Source of the DNA: Asaia bogorensis
GTDB lineage: Bacteria > Pseudomonadota > Alphaproteobacteria > Acetobacterales > Acetobacteraceae
Direction: 5' to 3'
DNA length: 33,882 nt
Assembly: GCA_945868845.1 (NCBI GenBank)
Contig: CAMBMS010000026.1
Location: 1-33,882, forward strand
Below, piece after piece: positions 33,296 to 33,882 of the stretch. The notes beneath the pieces were generated by a model. It did no database searches. It had not been told where the DNA came from and was given only the letters and a program-made list of their open reading frames with translations. Made by a program: the position numbers and the translations under genes. Every line of letters starts with the position of its first letter. Positions within the stretch are counted from its first letter, which is position 1.

Positions 33296-33720
33296 CGGAC
33301 GCGGGAATGGTCGGTCACCACGGCCTGCGGCTGACCATAGCGCTTCATCCGTTTCTTGGGGCGTTTCAAGGCAGCACGGCGAGCGCCGCTTCGTTGCAAC
33401 GGGCTCCAGAACCCTGCCTTCATGATCGATGGCCGGTCACAGAGAGTGGGCTCGGCCGTTGACGTGCACCAACACCTCTTGAGATGCCTCTGCCACTCTG
33501 GGCAGCCCTGGCGCAACCGGAGCCGGCGGTTTCTGAGCCAGCGGCCAACAGCGGGCCAAAGCGGTTCCACTCTGGCCGCACGGTCTCATGGCAAATCTCG
33601 ATCCTGCACTCAGCCAGTCAGTCCTCCACGTCACGCAGCAACAGCGGAACGGACATACAGCAACAGCGCTAGGCCGATCACCTCGGAGGAGTTGTCGAAA
33701 TATTTTACTGGGTTCCGCAT
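33296..33720 (-). pseudogene. IS6-family transposase, degenerate
   Basis: From the ATG at 33720 the minus strand gives MRNPVKYFDNSSEVIGLALL, then after a frameshift LLLRDVED, a TGA and LAECRIEICHETVRPEWNRF then GPLLAA, the helix-turn-helix and start of the DDE domain of IS6/IS26-like transposases (RDVEDLLAERGxxxxxETVRxWxxxFGP). Other frames carry ASQEVLVHVNGRAHSL, where the first catalytic Asp is replaced, and AALKRPKKRMKRYGQPQAVV followed by TDHSR with the second Asp. At least three frameshifts; the catalytic Glu and the C-terminus are missing. Confidence 0.78.
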
Positions 33721-33768
33721 CGCGGACGACTAAAGCCCGCCAGAGGTCAATGCCTAGTCACCCAGAAG

Positions 33769-33882
33769 GTGCCCTTCGCAAAACTTAAAAATCTACTGCG
33801 AAACGCCGCCGCCCAAACCGCCCAAACAGTCTGTGCCGCAGCCAGCCAATTACTCAGAGCCTTCACCCCAGACGAATGCCAT
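33769..33882 (+). pseudogene. IS630-family transposase C-terminal end (partial at window edge)
   Basis: The frame open to the last base reads VPFAKLKNLLRNAAAQTAQT then VCAAASQLLRAFTPDECH, the conserved C-terminal helices of IS630-type transposases (FAKLKxLLRxAAARTxxxLxxAxGxxLxxFTPxECxxY). Nothing upstream of about 33760 continues the frame, so the 5' part is missing here; the remainder lies beyond the window. It directly follows the IS6 remnant. Confidence 0.72.

Noticed and set aside
33274-33570. 98-residue minus-strand protein after smc
   Set aside because: Only parts match an IS6 transposase, in a frame that changes; it is a piece of the pseudogene and not a gene.
1-33882. CRISPR array, rRNA or tRNA genes
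   Set aside because: No regularly spaced direct repeats, and no tRNA-like cloverleaf or rRNA sequence noticed, including next to the integrase remnants.

Overview
The window looks like a chromosomal segment from a GC-rich alphaproteobacterium, probably of the Rhodospirillales/Acetobacteraceae type. This rests on the mutY - DUF721 (dciA-like) - dsbA-like - smc cluster, the acnA / ccmA-ccmB neighbourhood, and GC-rich intergenic repeats resembling those I associate with Acetobacteraceae. The assignment comes from gene content and order, not from a search.

Layout. (1) 1-6.7 kb is a decaying accessory zone. It opens with an OmpA-like 3' fragment, then a nitroreductase and an amidohydrolase that look intact. 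These are followed by wreckage: two IS3-type orfA remnants facing outward around the 3' end of a TRAP transporter gene, an intact tripartite-tricarboxylate (Bug) binding protein with a broken second Bug copy behind it, a cupin, and a shattered tyrosine recombinase. (2) 6.7-7.5 kb carries a Bax-inhibitor-1 family membrane protein, followed by a repeat containing a 95-nt near-perfect hairpin. (3) 7.7-17.1 kb is the metabolic core. An SDR dehydrogenase diverges from a tightly packed plus-strand operon: two AMP-dependent acyl-CoA ligases, a cyclase-family hydrolase, two thiolase-fold proteins that both lack the nucleophilic cysteine, and a DUF35 OB-fold protein that has lost most of its zinc ligands. 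A CaiB-type CoA-transferase converges on it. (4) 17.1-20.5 kb has a displaced guaB tail, a LOV-like PAS protein without the photoactive cysteine, a P4-type integrase N-terminal remnant, and a minus-strand operon (carboxymuconolactone-decarboxylase-like, 3-hydroxyisobutyrate-dehydrogenase-like, cupin). (5) 20.5-25 kb holds acnA and, divergently, ccmA-ccmB without the usual ccmC. (6) 25-27.4 kb has an internally deleted acyl-CoA-dehydrogenase-like pseudogene, a beta-propeller lactonase and a VOC protein. (7) 27.5-33.2 kb is the housekeeping block mutY, dciA-like, dsbA-like, smc. (8) The last 0.65 kb is IS6 and IS630 transposase debris.

How the genes fit together. The 8.7-15.7 kb operon reads as a CoA-dependent catabolic route. 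An organic acid is activated by two ligases, a ring or amide may be opened by the cyclase-family hydrolase, the SDR oxidises or reduces a hydroxyacyl intermediate, and the Cys-less thiolase pair plus DUF35 would carry out a C-C bond reaction that cannot use ordinary thiolase covalent chemistry. The closest known analogy is the Ltp2-ChsH2 side-chain aldolase of steroid degradation. The substrate cannot be read from the sequence. This operon is the best candidate for an undescribed system here.
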